The translations under genes were made by a program, and so were the position numbers. From positions 1-44,847 of the forward strand of contig JANYGZ010000078.1 of assembly GCA_025362235.1 (NCBI GenBank): DNA of 44,847 bases, given 5' to 3'. Below the pieces are notes generated by a model. It had not been told where the DNA came from. It did no database searches and saw only the letters and a program-made list of their open reading frames with translations. Shown piece after piece: positions 35,402 to 43,223 of the stretch. The first letter of the stretch is position 1. Every line of letters starts with the position of its first letter. Origin of the DNA: Ferruginibacter sp. (GTDB taxonomy: Bacteria; Bacteroidota; Bacteroidia; Chitinophagales; Chitinophagaceae).

Positions 35402-35436
35402 TAATAATATATTGTTTTATAAAAAGTATTGGTGGC

Positions 35437-35823
35437 TTAGCGGTTTTCAAAACGCAGTTCCTGAAGAACCTGCTGATCGCCTTTTTGCTTCATATAAATG
35501 GTAGTTCTGTAGTTTCCGCCCTTTGTAACCAAAGTGCCAATACAATACTGAGACCCCGAGTTTTCGCCCTTATGAATAATATCAAAGCTTTTTACCATGT
35601 TTGTTGTAAAAAAATCTTTCAAAACCAACTCAGCCTGACTTTTGCTATAGCTGTTACTTTTGTCAGGCATACTGATTTCTACAGTGGCATCAAAAAATTT
35701 TGCTACCTGCGAAGCATTACCTGTTTTCATAGCTGCTATAACATCATCGATGCCTGCACTAAGGGTGAAAGAGGTTAATGCTGTAACCATTATTAGAGAA
35801 CCAATCGTAAAAAAATTTTTCAT
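35437..35823 (-). CDS. DUF4783 secreted protein
   Basis: The 128-residue protein has a signal peptide (MKNFFTIGSLIMVTALTSFT, cleaved near LSAG) and a DUF4783/NTF2-like domain: GIDDVIAAMKTGNASQVAKFFD, VEISMPDKSNSYSKSQAE (quoted in parts), YCIGTLVTKGGNYRTTIY. The family is of unknown function and typical of Bacteroidota. It is encoded beside nadC but separated by a strong terminator, so a shared function is not shown. Confidence 0.88.
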   Translation of the reverse strand: MKNFFTIGSLIMVTALTSFTLSAGIDDVIAAMKTGNASQVAKFFDATVEISMPDKSNSYSKSQAELVLKDFFTTNMVKSFDIIHKGENSGSQYCIGTLVTKGGNYRTTIYMKQKGDQQVLQELRFENR

Positions 35824-35941
35824 ATAAAATTATTTGTTTTATCTATTTTGCTAAAAACGTGCCAACCTGTTTTTTATTATTTTTTGTAAGATATGTAATA
35901 ATATACAGGCAAGATGCTTTTTATAAACGCTGCAAAAAAGT

Positions 35942-35949
35942 TAACTTTG
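35942..35949 (+). promoter_or_regulatory. -7 promoter element immediately before gpmI
   Basis: TAACTTTG is an exact match to TAnnTTTG. Its last base is 4 bases before the gpmI ATG at 35954, which puts the expected transcription start at the ATG itself, implying a leaderless mRNA. No clear -33 TTG was found. Confidence 0.6.
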
Positions 35950-35953
35950 ACAT

Positions 35954-37468
35954 ATGGAAAATAAAAAAGCTATATTAATAATAATGGATGGATGGGGTTT
36001 AGGCAAAGTTAAAAGCAGCGATGCTATTCAAAATGCGCAAACGCCATTTGTTAGTTCTCTCTACCAAAAATACCCACATTCCACGTTGATTACCTGCGGC
36101 GAGGATGTTGGTTTGCCTGATGGACAAATGGGTAACAGCGAAGTTGGCCATCTTAATTTAGGTGCCGGAAGAATTGTTTACCAGGAATTGCAAAGAATAA
36201 ATGTGGCCATCAGAACAGGTGAATTTCAGCAAAACAGGGTTTTGCTAAATGCCATTCGTTTTGCTAAAGAAAATAAAAAAACATTACACCTGCTTGGGTT
36301 GGTAAGCGATGGTGGTGTTCACTCGCATATAAATCATGTTAAGGCACTGGTTTCGCTTTGTGCTGCTGAAGGTTTACGGGATGTATTGGTACATGCTTTT
36401 ACCGATGGCAGGGATACGGATCCCAAAAGCGGGATACATTTTTTAACAGACCTGCAACAGCATTTGCAAAAAAGTACTGGAAACATCGCTACTGTTACTG
36501 GGCGTTATTACGCAATGGATAGAGATAAAAGATGGGAAAGGGTAAAGCTGGCTTACGACGGAATGGTAAATGGAGTTGGGCATACAACCAACGATATTTT
36601 AGCTGCTGTCACCAACTCATATCAGAGTGCCGTAACGGATGAATTTATAACTCCCATCATTAATACAAACGTTGCTAATACAAAAATTGAAGATGGTGAT
36701 GTAGTGATAAGTTTTAATTTTAGAACAGACCGTTGCAGGGAAATTACAGAAGTGTTGACGCAGGTAGATATGCCTTCTTTCGAAATGCATAAACTTAATT
36801 TGCATTATACTACTATGACGCAATATGATCATTCATTTAAAAAGATTAATGTAGTTTTTAAAAATGATGATCTTAAAAATACGCTTGGAGAAATTTTAGA
36901 GCAAAATAAAAAATTGCAAATACGCATCGCGGAAACTGAAAAATATCCACACGTTTCTTTCTTTTTTAGCGGTGGCAGAGAAGTTCCTTTTGAAGGTGAA
37001 AAAAGAATCATGATCCCTTCTCCAAAAGTGGCTACCTACGATTTGAAACCTGAGATGAGTGCTTATGAACTTACCACAGCGATTATACCTGAAATAGAAA
37101 ACAAGACGGCCGATTTTATTTGTTTAAATTTTGCAAATGCAGATATGGTGGGACATACAGGCGTTTGGAATGCAGTAATAAAAGCAGTTGAAACTGTTGA
37201 TGCCTGTGTAGAAAAAGTAGTTACTGCTGCTTTGGCAAGCGATTATACCATTTTTTTGTTGGCAGATCATGGCAATGCGGATTATGAAATCAATGAAGAT
37301 GGTACTCCAAATACCGCACACTCTCTAAACCTTGTTCCTTTTTTTGTTATTGATAAAGAATGGAGGGGTGATTTAAAAAGCGGAAAACTGGGTGATATTG
37401 CTCCAACTATTTTAAAAGTGATGAACTTACCCATCCCTGAAGAAATGACAGGAAATATTTTAATTTAA
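35954..37468 (+). CDS. gpmI: 2,3-Bisphosphoglycerate-independent phosphoglycerate mutase
   Basis: iPGM interconverts 3- and 2-phosphoglycerate in glycolysis and gluconeogenesis using two Mn2+ ions. The 504-residue product has the alkaline-phosphatase-superfamily hallmarks: MDGWGLG at 11-17 with the first metal aspartate, the phospho-serine Ser62 in NSEVGHLNLGAGR, GGVHSH near 120, HAFTDGRDTDP near 150, RYYAMDRDKRW near 190, and the metal-binding FANADMVGHTG and LADHGNADYE with HSLNLVPF near the end. Length is standard. The promoter abuts the start codon. The haem-binding protein gene follows after 15 bases, probably in the same transcript. Confidence 0.96.
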   Translation: MENKKAILIIMDGWGLGKVKSSDAIQNAQTPFVSSLYQKYPHSTLITCGEDVGLPDGQMGNSEVGHLNLGAGRIVYQELQRINVAIRTGEFQQNRVLLNAIRFAKENKKTLHLLGLVSDGGVHSHINHVKALVSLCAAEGLRDVLVHAFTDGRDTDPKSGIHFLTDLQQHLQKSTGNIATVTGRYYAMDRDKRWERVKLAYDGMVNGVGHTTNDILAAVTNSYQSAVTDEFITPIINTNVANTKIEDGDVVISFNFRTDRCREITEVLTQVDMPSFEMHKLNLHYTTMTQYDHSFKKINVVFKNDDLKNTLGEILEQNKKLQIRIAETEKYPHVSFFFSGGREVPFEGEKRIMIPSPKVATYDLKPEMSAYELTTAIIPEIENKTADFICLNFANADMVGHTGVWNAVIKAVETVDACVEKVVTAALASDYTIFLLADHGNADYEINEDGTPNTAHSLNLVPFFVIDKEWRGDLKSGKLGDIAPTILKVMNLPIPEEMTGNILI

Positions 37469-37483
37469 ATACATTATTTACTG

Positions 37484-38002
37484 ATGAAAAAAGTTTTTAA
37501 AAATCTATTGCTTTTATTACTGGTTGTTGTTATAATTCTCCAATTTATCCACCCTGAAAAAAATATAAGCAGCCCTGATAGTTTACTAACAAACGATATA
37601 AGTAAAGTATACTTAGTACCAGATAGTATAAACAAGATTTTGCAAATAAGTTGTTATGATTGCCATAGCAATAACACCATTTATCCGTGGTATTCAAAAA
37701 TACAGCCAGTTGCCTGGTGGTTAAACAATCACATTGTAGAAGGGAAAAGAGAAGTTAATTTTTCTGAATTCGCTACCTATAGAATTGGAAGGCAATACAA
37801 AAAACTGGAAGAAATAATTAAGCAGGTAAAGGAAGATGAAATGCCCTTGTCTTCATATACATTGATACACAGAAATGCCATCCTTACTGCTGATCAAAAA
37901 TCGGTAATCGCTAATTGGGCTGCTTCAATAAAAGACAGCATCAAAGCTAAATACCCAGCAGATAGCCTTATTATTAAGAGCCTCCCAAATAGGGCTGATT
38001 GA
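37484..38002 (+). CDS. Haem-binding domain protein, membrane-anchored
   Basis: The 172-residue product has an N-terminal signal anchor (about 5-22) and a c-type haem attachment site CYDCH at 57-61 (Cys57, Cys60, His61). It matches the haem_bd family of small cytochrome-like proteins in Bacteroidota, with conserved SNNTIYPWYSKIQPVAWWL and VKEDEMPLSSYTLIH. It should lie on the periplasmic side of the inner membrane. A role in electron transfer or haem sensing is not settled. It is 15 bases behind gpmI, which gives no functional hint. Confidence 0.87.
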   Translation: MKKVFKNLLLLLLVVVIILQFIHPEKNISSPDSLLTNDISKVYLVPDSINKILQISCYDCHSNNTIYPWYSKIQPVAWWLNNHIVEGKREVNFSEFATYRIGRQYKKLEEIIKQVKEDEMPLSSYTLIHRNAILTADQKSVIANWAASIKDSIKAKYPADSLIIKSLPNRAD

Positions 38003-38011
38003 TAATTTTTA

Positions 38012-38042
38012 TTGCGATTTTTAACAGAAACCTTACTTTTTG
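38012..38042 (+). promoter_or_regulatory. Probable promoter of the ECF sigma factor gene
   Basis: TTG at 38012-38014, 19 bases of spacing, then TACTTTTTG at 38034-38042 resemble the Bacteroidota TTG-N19-21-TAnnTTTG promoter; the -7 element is one T longer than consensus. It ends 32 bases before the first ATG (38075) and 95 bases before the alternative start. Confidence 0.5.
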
Positions 38043-38074
38043 CGAAATATTACCAGCAATAAGCAAGAATTTAT

Positions 38075-38725
38075 ATGCCAAGCAGCAATAAATACAACCA
38101 AATTGTCTATATTTATTGTGTAAAACCAAGCACAACTATGACAGAAGAAACCATGCTTAATGGATGCCTTGAAAATAATGCAGCGGCACAGGAAGCATTG
38201 TATAACCATTTAAGTCCCAAAATGCTTGGCGTATGCTATCGTTTTGCGAAAAATAGGGAAGATGCTGAAGACATGCTTCAGGAAGGATTCATTAAAGTAT
38301 TTGCTCAAATTCATCAGTATAGAAATGAAGGAGCATTAGAAGGCTGGATTAGAAGAATAGTAGTCCATACCTGTATCAACACACTCAAAAAAAACAAAAA
38401 ATTTTCAGACAGTGTAGATATTTCGTATGCAGGGGGAGTTGGTATAAGGGAAGAAAATATACCTTCTATTATGCAGGCAAAACAGGTTGTAGAATGTATA
38501 AGGATTTTGCCGGTTGGTTACCGCACAGTACTTAACCTGTATGCCATTGAAGGATATTCGCATAGAGAAATTGGCAATATGCTTGACATTGAGGAAAGTA
38601 CCAGCCGTTCTCAATATACAAGGGCTAAAACAATGTTGGAGGATATTTTGATTAAGAAAAATATTTTGCTAAAACCAAGGAACAAAACAGCTTCAGTATT
38701 AAGTGGTGCCGTGGCAGCAAACTAA
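38075..38725 (+). CDS. ECF-type RNA polymerase sigma factor
   Basis: The 216-residue protein is an extracytoplasmic-function sigma factor. Region 2 (about 40-105: HLSPKMLGVCYRFAKN, REDAEDMLQEGFIKVF, EGALEGWIRRIVVHTC) binds the -10 and core polymerase, and region 4 (about 150-195: LPVGYRTVLNLYAIEGYSHREIG, quoted in part as LPVGYRTVLNLYAIEG) binds the -35. The ATG at 38075 adds 21 residues before a second ATG at 38138 (MTEETML), which starts nearer the usual family N terminus. It has an ECF-like promoter of its own and is followed after 48 bases by a membrane protein gene, the usual place of an anti-sigma factor. Confidence 0.9.
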   Translation: MPSSNKYNQIVYIYCVKPSTTMTEETMLNGCLENNAAAQEALYNHLSPKMLGVCYRFAKNREDAEDMLQEGFIKVFAQIHQYRNEGALEGWIRRIVVHTCINTLKKNKKFSDSVDISYAGGVGIREENIPSIMQAKQVVECIRILPVGYRTVLNLYAIEGYSHREIGNMLDIEESTSRSQYTRAKTMLEDILIKKNILLKPRNKTASVLSGAVAAN

Positions 38726-38773
38726 TAAAATAACGATTGTTTTTTACCAAAACCAACAGAAATTTCGTGAAAG

Positions 38774-40330
38774 ATGGACAGAAATTTTGATATTGATGAT
38801 TTTGAACAACTGCTAAAAGAAAGGTCGGATGAATTCAAAATGTATCCTGCAAAAAGAGTATGGTACAGTATTTATAACAATATTCATCCCGGTAAAAAAT
38901 GGCCTTCTGTTGCAATGTGCATTACCCTAATAGCTATTCTTTTATTGGTAGGTTATCTTAATACAGACAATAAAAATAGCCATTTCACAGCCGTTAATTC
39001 TACTCAACCTAGTCAGGAATTTGCTTCAGTAAATTTATTTTCGCCTTTCTACAATCCATTTTTAGAAAAGAACATTCTTTCCAGTAAAAATACAGAAGCT
39101 GCATTTACAAACTTACATCCTACCACAGTTAGCAATACATCAGTTGGTAAAACTAAATTACCTGCAACTTTCAATTCCAACAATATTGTTATAAAAAAGG
39201 ATACTTATACTGCTATTGCTGATAACAATACAGCATCATATAGTAAATCTATTTTGACAGCAATTAAACCAATAGCAGAAAATAAATTTGCAACAATTAC
39301 CCTAATAGATGATGCTCATTTGGCATTTGCTGCTACAACTAATAAATTTCAGCCCATTAGTGATGAGAAAAATAAGGTTACAATAAAAAATGATATTGAT
39401 GATAGTAAGAATGAGAGAAATAGTAAACAACAGGAAATCCAACTTAATGAGACTATTGCTTTTATAGCGTTATCAAATTTAAATGATATAAAAAATAATG
39501 CTTTCAGCCTTCCTAATACTCTTGAGTCCAATGAAAAAAATATAGCGCAGCAAGAAGTAAATATTTTATCTGATGAAGATAAAGCATGGGTTGAAAATTA
39601 TGCTTTATACAATAGGCCTGCTCCAAAAAAATGGGTCGGAAAATTAAGATCTCAAATGTATATTACTCCATCTGTTGTTTATAGACAATTGAAAAGTACC
39701 GTTACAACAGACCAGGACATTAATAGGCAGGTTACACAACATCCATCTTTTGGTGTAGAAGTAGGAGCAGGCATAATGTACCCATTGTTTAAAAGTGTAA
39801 AAATAAAAACAGGGTTACAGTTAAATTTTACCCAATATAATTCAGATGGATTTGGAAATACGCACCCTTCAGCTACTTCTCTGACAATGAATACTACAAC
39901 AGGTCAGCATTACCAGGTATTCAGGTCAACACCATACTCTAATAACGATGGAATTACAGCCCTTCAGTTGCACAACGAAACTTTTCAAATTTCGATACCC
40001 ATGGGATTGGATGTAAAACTTGCAGGCACAGAAAATTTACAATGGTATGCAGGTGCAACCATACAACCAACTTATGTTATCGGTGGCCAATCATTCCTGA
40101 TTTCGTCTGATAAAAGAAATTATGTAAAGGAGACTTCCATGTTAAACAGGTGGAATCTAAATGCAGGGTTTGAAACTTATATCAGCTATAAAACTAATAA
40201 GGGCTACTCCCTTCAGTTTGGGCCTCAGTACCGCATGCAGCTATTTACAACTAACAGCACCCAATATTCAGTACAGGAAAAGCTTACCAATTATGGATTA
40301 AAATTTGGTATCAGTAAACTGATAAAATAA
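38774..40330 (+). CDS. Membrane protein with cytoplasmic N terminus, one TM helix and C-terminal beta-barrel-like domain
   Basis: The 518-residue product follows the ECF sigma gene by 48 bases, where an anti-sigma factor is expected. Residues 1-42 (FDIDDFEQLLKERSDEF) are acidic and helical, 43-61 is a membrane helix (WPSVAMCITLIAILLLVGYL), 62-290 is a low-complexity Asn/Thr/Ser/Lys-rich region, and about 295-518 looks like an outer-membrane beta-barrel (MYITPSVVYR, FGVEVGAGIMYPLF, YSLQFGPQYRMQLF). No FecR-like domain is present. Whether the N-terminal part binds the sigma factor, or the whole protein links both membranes, is untested. I recognise only the barrel type (OMP_b-brl-like). Confidence 0.7.
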   Translation: MDRNFDIDDFEQLLKERSDEFKMYPAKRVWYSIYNNIHPGKKWPSVAMCITLIAILLLVGYLNTDNKNSHFTAVNSTQPSQEFASVNLFSPFYNPFLEKNILSSKNTEAAFTNLHPTTVSNTSVGKTKLPATFNSNNIVIKKDTYTAIADNNTASYSKSILTAIKPIAENKFATITLIDDAHLAFAATTNKFQPISDEKNKVTIKNDIDDSKNERNSKQQEIQLNETIAFIALSNLNDIKNNAFSLPNTLESNEKNIAQQEVNILSDEDKAWVENYALYNRPAPKKWVGKLRSQMYITPSVVYRQLKSTVTTDQDINRQVTQHPSFGVEVGAGIMYPLFKSVKIKTGLQLNFTQYNSDGFGNTHPSATSLTMNTTTGQHYQVFRSTPYSNNDGITALQLHNETFQISIPMGLDVKLAGTENLQWYAGATIQPTYVIGGQSFLISSDKRNYVKETSMLNRWNLNAGFETYISYKTNKGYSLQFGPQYRMQLFTTNSTQYSVQEKLTNYGLKFGISKLIK

Positions 40331-40425
40331 ACGCCTTCCTGGTAAAATAATACTAACTGCTTACAGATTCCAAAAATTACTTCTTCAAAAAATATAAAAG
40401 CTGCTGTTAACTTTATAGCACTTTT

Positions 40426-40456
40426 TTGTTTTACCATAACTTTACTTTTAATTTTG
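40426..40456 (+). promoter_or_regulatory. Promoter placed at the start codon of the 40461 lipoprotein gene
   Basis: TTG at 40426-40428, 20 bases of spacing and TAATTTTG at 40449-40456 form a complete Bacteroidota promoter match. The -7 element ends 4 bases before the ATG, so transcription should begin at the ATG (leaderless). Confidence 0.65.
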
Positions 40457-40460
40457 ATAA

Positions 40461-41072
40461 ATGAAAAAAATATTTTTTTCGGTAATTATTTTTATTGTTT
40501 TTAACGGTTGTAATTCGCATAATACTTCAGCCACTTCTGCAGCTTCAATTGACTCGACCGCTATTACTGAAATAAAGAAAGATTCCTTTTTTCCGGTAAC
40601 CTCATTTATAAAAGGGCAGATGATTTTACTGGATTCACTTCCTGTAACACCATTGCACACCATTACTATTGATCATAAGACTGATTCCATATGGATGAAA
40701 AAGGCAGAATTAACAGCTTCGTTGTCAAATTTTCTTTCCCCGGAAATAAAGGAAACCAACCTAATCAGTTTTTTTAAGGAAACTTCCTTCAATGACCAAA
40801 CCCTTAATTCCATTACAATGACGTATGACCCTGTAATGGTAATACCAGATTCAATTTCACTAAGACATTGGGATATTTATATTAATCCAGAAACCGGAAA
40901 CATAACAAAAGTGTACCTGGTAAAACAACTGAAAAATAAGGATGGTTTAATTACCCAACAATTGACCTGGAAAACAAATAAATGGGCAATGATTACCACT
41001 CTTCTCAACATGCCTAATGACAGTACAAAAATTTTAAAAGAAGAGAAAATTATTTGGAATTTTACTGAATAG
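40461..41072 (+). CDS. Lipoprotein of unknown function
   Basis: The signal MKKIFFSVIIFIVFNGC has its lipidated cysteine at residue 17. The mature region of about 185 residues is mixed alpha/beta, Asp/Thr/Ser-rich near the N terminus (NSHNTSATSAASIDSTAI), with no recognised domain. It has its own promoter and lies between the sigma-factor pair and uvrC; no operon link is required. Family not recognised. Confidence 0.7.
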   Translation: MKKIFFSVIIFIVFNGCNSHNTSATSAASIDSTAITEIKKDSFFPVTSFIKGQMILLDSLPVTPLHTITIDHKTDSIWMKKAELTASLSNFLSPEIKETNLISFFKETSFNDQTLNSITMTYDPVMVIPDSISLRHWDIYINPETGNITKVYLVKQLKNKDGLITQQLTWKTNKWAMITTLLNMPNDSTKILKEEKIIWNFTE

Positions 41073-41119
41073 TTTCCCCTTTAAAATCATTTCTGTATTA
41101 AAAGGTTTAAGATAAATAA

Positions 41120-42943
41120 ATGACACAACAAGAATTTGCTGTTATAGCATCTACTATTCCTTTGCAACCCGGCATCTATAAATATTACGATGGCGATAAT
41201 AAATTGCTATATGTAGGCAAAGCAAATAGTTTGCGCAAAAGAGTAAGCTCTTATTTTTCTAAAACTTTTACGAATTACAAAACACACGAGCTGGTAAATC
41301 GAATCCGTCGGATTGAATTTACAATTGTTAATAGTGAACAGGATGCTTTTTTACTGGAAAATTCACTGATCAAAAAATTTCAACCCCTCTTTAATATCAA
41401 TTTAAAAGATGATAAATCTTATCCGTATATCGTTATTAAAAATGAACCTTTTCCAAGGGTTTTCTTTACAAGACGAAAAATAAATGACGGATCGCAATAT
41501 CTTGGCCCGTACACTTCTGTTGGTAAAGTAAGAGAGTTGCTTGATTTTATAAAACAAAATATTCAACTGCGAAATTGTAAGCTAAGTCTTACAGATGCTA
41601 ACATCAAAAAAAAGAAATTTAAAGTTTGCCTTGAATATCATTTGGGCAACTGTAAAGGGCCCTGCGAAGGGTTGCAATCCACGCAGGATTATGAAGAGGG
41701 CTTACAGCAATTAAAAAATATTTTAAAAGGTAATCTTTCGCCGGTTATACATCACTTTAAGGCAGACATGCAAAAAGAAGTACAGGAGCTTGAATTTGAA
41801 AAAGCTGCAATAATAAAGAAAAAACTTGATCATTTACAGCAGTATAAGGCAAACTCTACTGTAATAAATGAACGAACAGGAACAGTAGATGTATTTAGCA
41901 TTTTACAGGAAGCAGATACAGCTTACGTAAATTATCTGGCTGTAAGCAATGGCAGCATTGTACAAACTAAAACCATTACATTAAATAAGAAGCTTGACGA
42001 AACTGCTGAAGAAGTATTAAGTTTTGCTATTGCTCAATTAAGAGAAACTTTTAACAGTGAAGCAAACGAAATCATTATTCCATTTACAATTGATTATCCG
42101 CAACAGGAAATTATAATAACAGTACCGCGGGCAGGAGATAAGAAAAAATTACTGGAGTTGTCTGAAAAGAATGTCAATTATTTTAAAGAGGAGTTAAAGA
42201 AAAAGAAACTTTTATTACTGGAAGATAAAACAGCTGCACAGGTAAATAATGTTTTGGTTCAATTACAGAAGGATCTTCAATTATTAGAATTACCGGTTAA
42301 TATCGAATGCTTTGATAATTCAAATTTTCAGGGAAGCTATCCTGTATCTGCAATGGTAAGTTTTAAAAATGGCCAGCCAAGTAAAAATGATTACAGAAAA
42401 TTTAATGTGAAAACAGTAAAAGGCATCAATGATTTTGCAACGATGGCAGAAGTGGTTTATCGTCGCTACAAGCGTTTAAAAGAAGAAGGAAAACCATTTC
42501 CTCAACTTATTATTATTGATGGCGGTAAAGGGCAGCTAAGCGCTGCAATTGAAAGTATTAAAAAATTAAACCTTGTTGGGGAAACCACACTGGTGGGTTT
42601 AGCAAAAAATGAAGAAGAGCTTTTTTTTAGCGGCGATACTGAATCGCTTAAATTACCATGGGATAGTGAAAGCCTTAAATTGATAAGAACAATACGCGAC
42701 GAGGTACATAGGTTTGGTATTGGTTTTCACCGCAACCAACGCAGCAAAGGAAGCTTTAAAAATGAATTGGAAAAAGTAGATGGCATCGGAAAAGCCACCA
42801 TTGATTTACTGTTAAAAAAATATAAATCAGTAAAAAATATAAAAGAAAAATCTGAAGAAGAACTTACACAGGTTATTGGAGCATCCAAAGCCAAAATAAT
42901 TGCAAAATATATTAATAACCTTACCTCCGCCATTACAGAATGA
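41120..42943 (+). CDS. uvrC: Excinuclease ABC subunit C
   Basis: UvrC makes both DNA incisions in nucleotide excision repair, with UvrA and UvrB (not in the window). The 607-residue product has the N-terminal GIY-YIG nuclease (PGIYKYYDGDNKLLYVGKAN, near 18-37, then RKRVSSYF), a cysteine cluster (CLEYHLGNCKGPCEG) near 175, the UVR motif (QKEVQELEFEKAAIIKKKLDHL, quoted in part as EFEKAAIIKKKLDHL), the RNase-H-like nuclease (ECFDNSNFQGSYPV, LIIIDGGKGQL, EVHRFGIGFHR) and a C-terminal helix-hairpin-helix pair (VDGIGKATIDLLLKKY, VIGASKAKIIAKY). All catalytic blocks are intact. Confidence 0.96.
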   Translation: MTQQEFAVIASTIPLQPGIYKYYDGDNKLLYVGKANSLRKRVSSYFSKTFTNYKTHELVNRIRRIEFTIVNSEQDAFLLENSLIKKFQPLFNINLKDDKSYPYIVIKNEPFPRVFFTRRKINDGSQYLGPYTSVGKVRELLDFIKQNIQLRNCKLSLTDANIKKKKFKVCLEYHLGNCKGPCEGLQSTQDYEEGLQQLKNILKGNLSPVIHHFKADMQKEVQELEFEKAAIIKKKLDHLQQYKANSTVINERTGTVDVFSILQEADTAYVNYLAVSNGSIVQTKTITLNKKLDETAEEVLSFAIAQLRETFNSEANEIIIPFTIDYPQQEIIITVPRAGDKKKLLELSEKNVNYFKEELKKKKLLLLEDKTAAQVNNVLVQLQKDLQLLELPVNIECFDNSNFQGSYPVSAMVSFKNGQPSKNDYRKFNVKTVKGINDFATMAEVVYRRYKRLKEEGKPFPQLIIIDGGKGQLSAAIESIKKLNLVGETTLVGLAKNEEELFFSGDTESLKLPWDSESLKLIRTIRDEVHRFGIGFHRNQRSKGSFKNELEKVDGIGKATIDLLLKKYKSVKNIKEKSEEELTQVIGASKAKIIAKYINNLTSAITE

Positions 42944-42953
42944 TTATAAAAAA

Positions 42954-42982
42954 AGGGCCAGGATAAAAATCCAGCCCCGTTT
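42954..42982 (+). terminator. Possible terminator after uvrC
   Basis: GGGCCAGGAT (42954-42963) pairs with ATCCAGCCCC (42969-42978) apart from two mismatches, and is followed by GTTTT. The stem is imperfect and the T-run short, so the call is tentative. Confidence 0.45.
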
Positions 42983-42998
42983 TAAAATCCAATATCCT

Positions 42999-43145
42999 AT
43001 GAAAAACCGGGATAAAGATATACAAGTATTTGATTTTTATTATACCCTAAACGGGGTATTTCTCAATTGGTACGTTTCATTGAGTAAACGGCAAATTATA
43101 AGTATGGATGCTTTTAACGGTCAATCTTATCATGCTTACCGGTAA
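42999..43145 (+). CDS. Possible small protein, 48 residues
   Basis: An ATG at 42999 opens a 48-residue frame (MKNRDKDIQVFDFYYTLNGV, ending QSYHAYR) in the gap between uvrC and a strong terminator. Aromatic and polar content looks protein-like, and the frame ends shortly before the terminator at 43177-43204. No signal peptide, promoter or known motif was found. It could be chance. Confidence 0.3.
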   Translation: MKNRDKDIQVFDFYYTLNGVFLNWYVSLSKRQIISMDAFNGQSYHAYR

Positions 43146-43176
43146 GTCATTATCCCTGCAAACAACGTAACACAAA

Positions 43177-43204
43177 AAAGCCCCATCAATACTGAAGGGG
43201 CTTT
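43177..43204. terminator. Bidirectional terminator between uvrC side and gldN
   Basis: AAAGCCCC and GGGGCTTT (43177-43184 and 43197-43204) form a perfect 8-bp stem with A- and T-rich flanks, in the gap before the gldN stop at 43224. It can end transcripts from both directions. Confidence 0.85.
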
Positions 43205-43223
43205 ATAAATATTTTATGTTATA

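Noticed and set aside
40448..40663. A minus-strand frame over the promoter and start of the 40461 lipoprotein
   Set aside because: The plus strand has a full promoter match and a lipoprotein signal; the antisense frame has neither.
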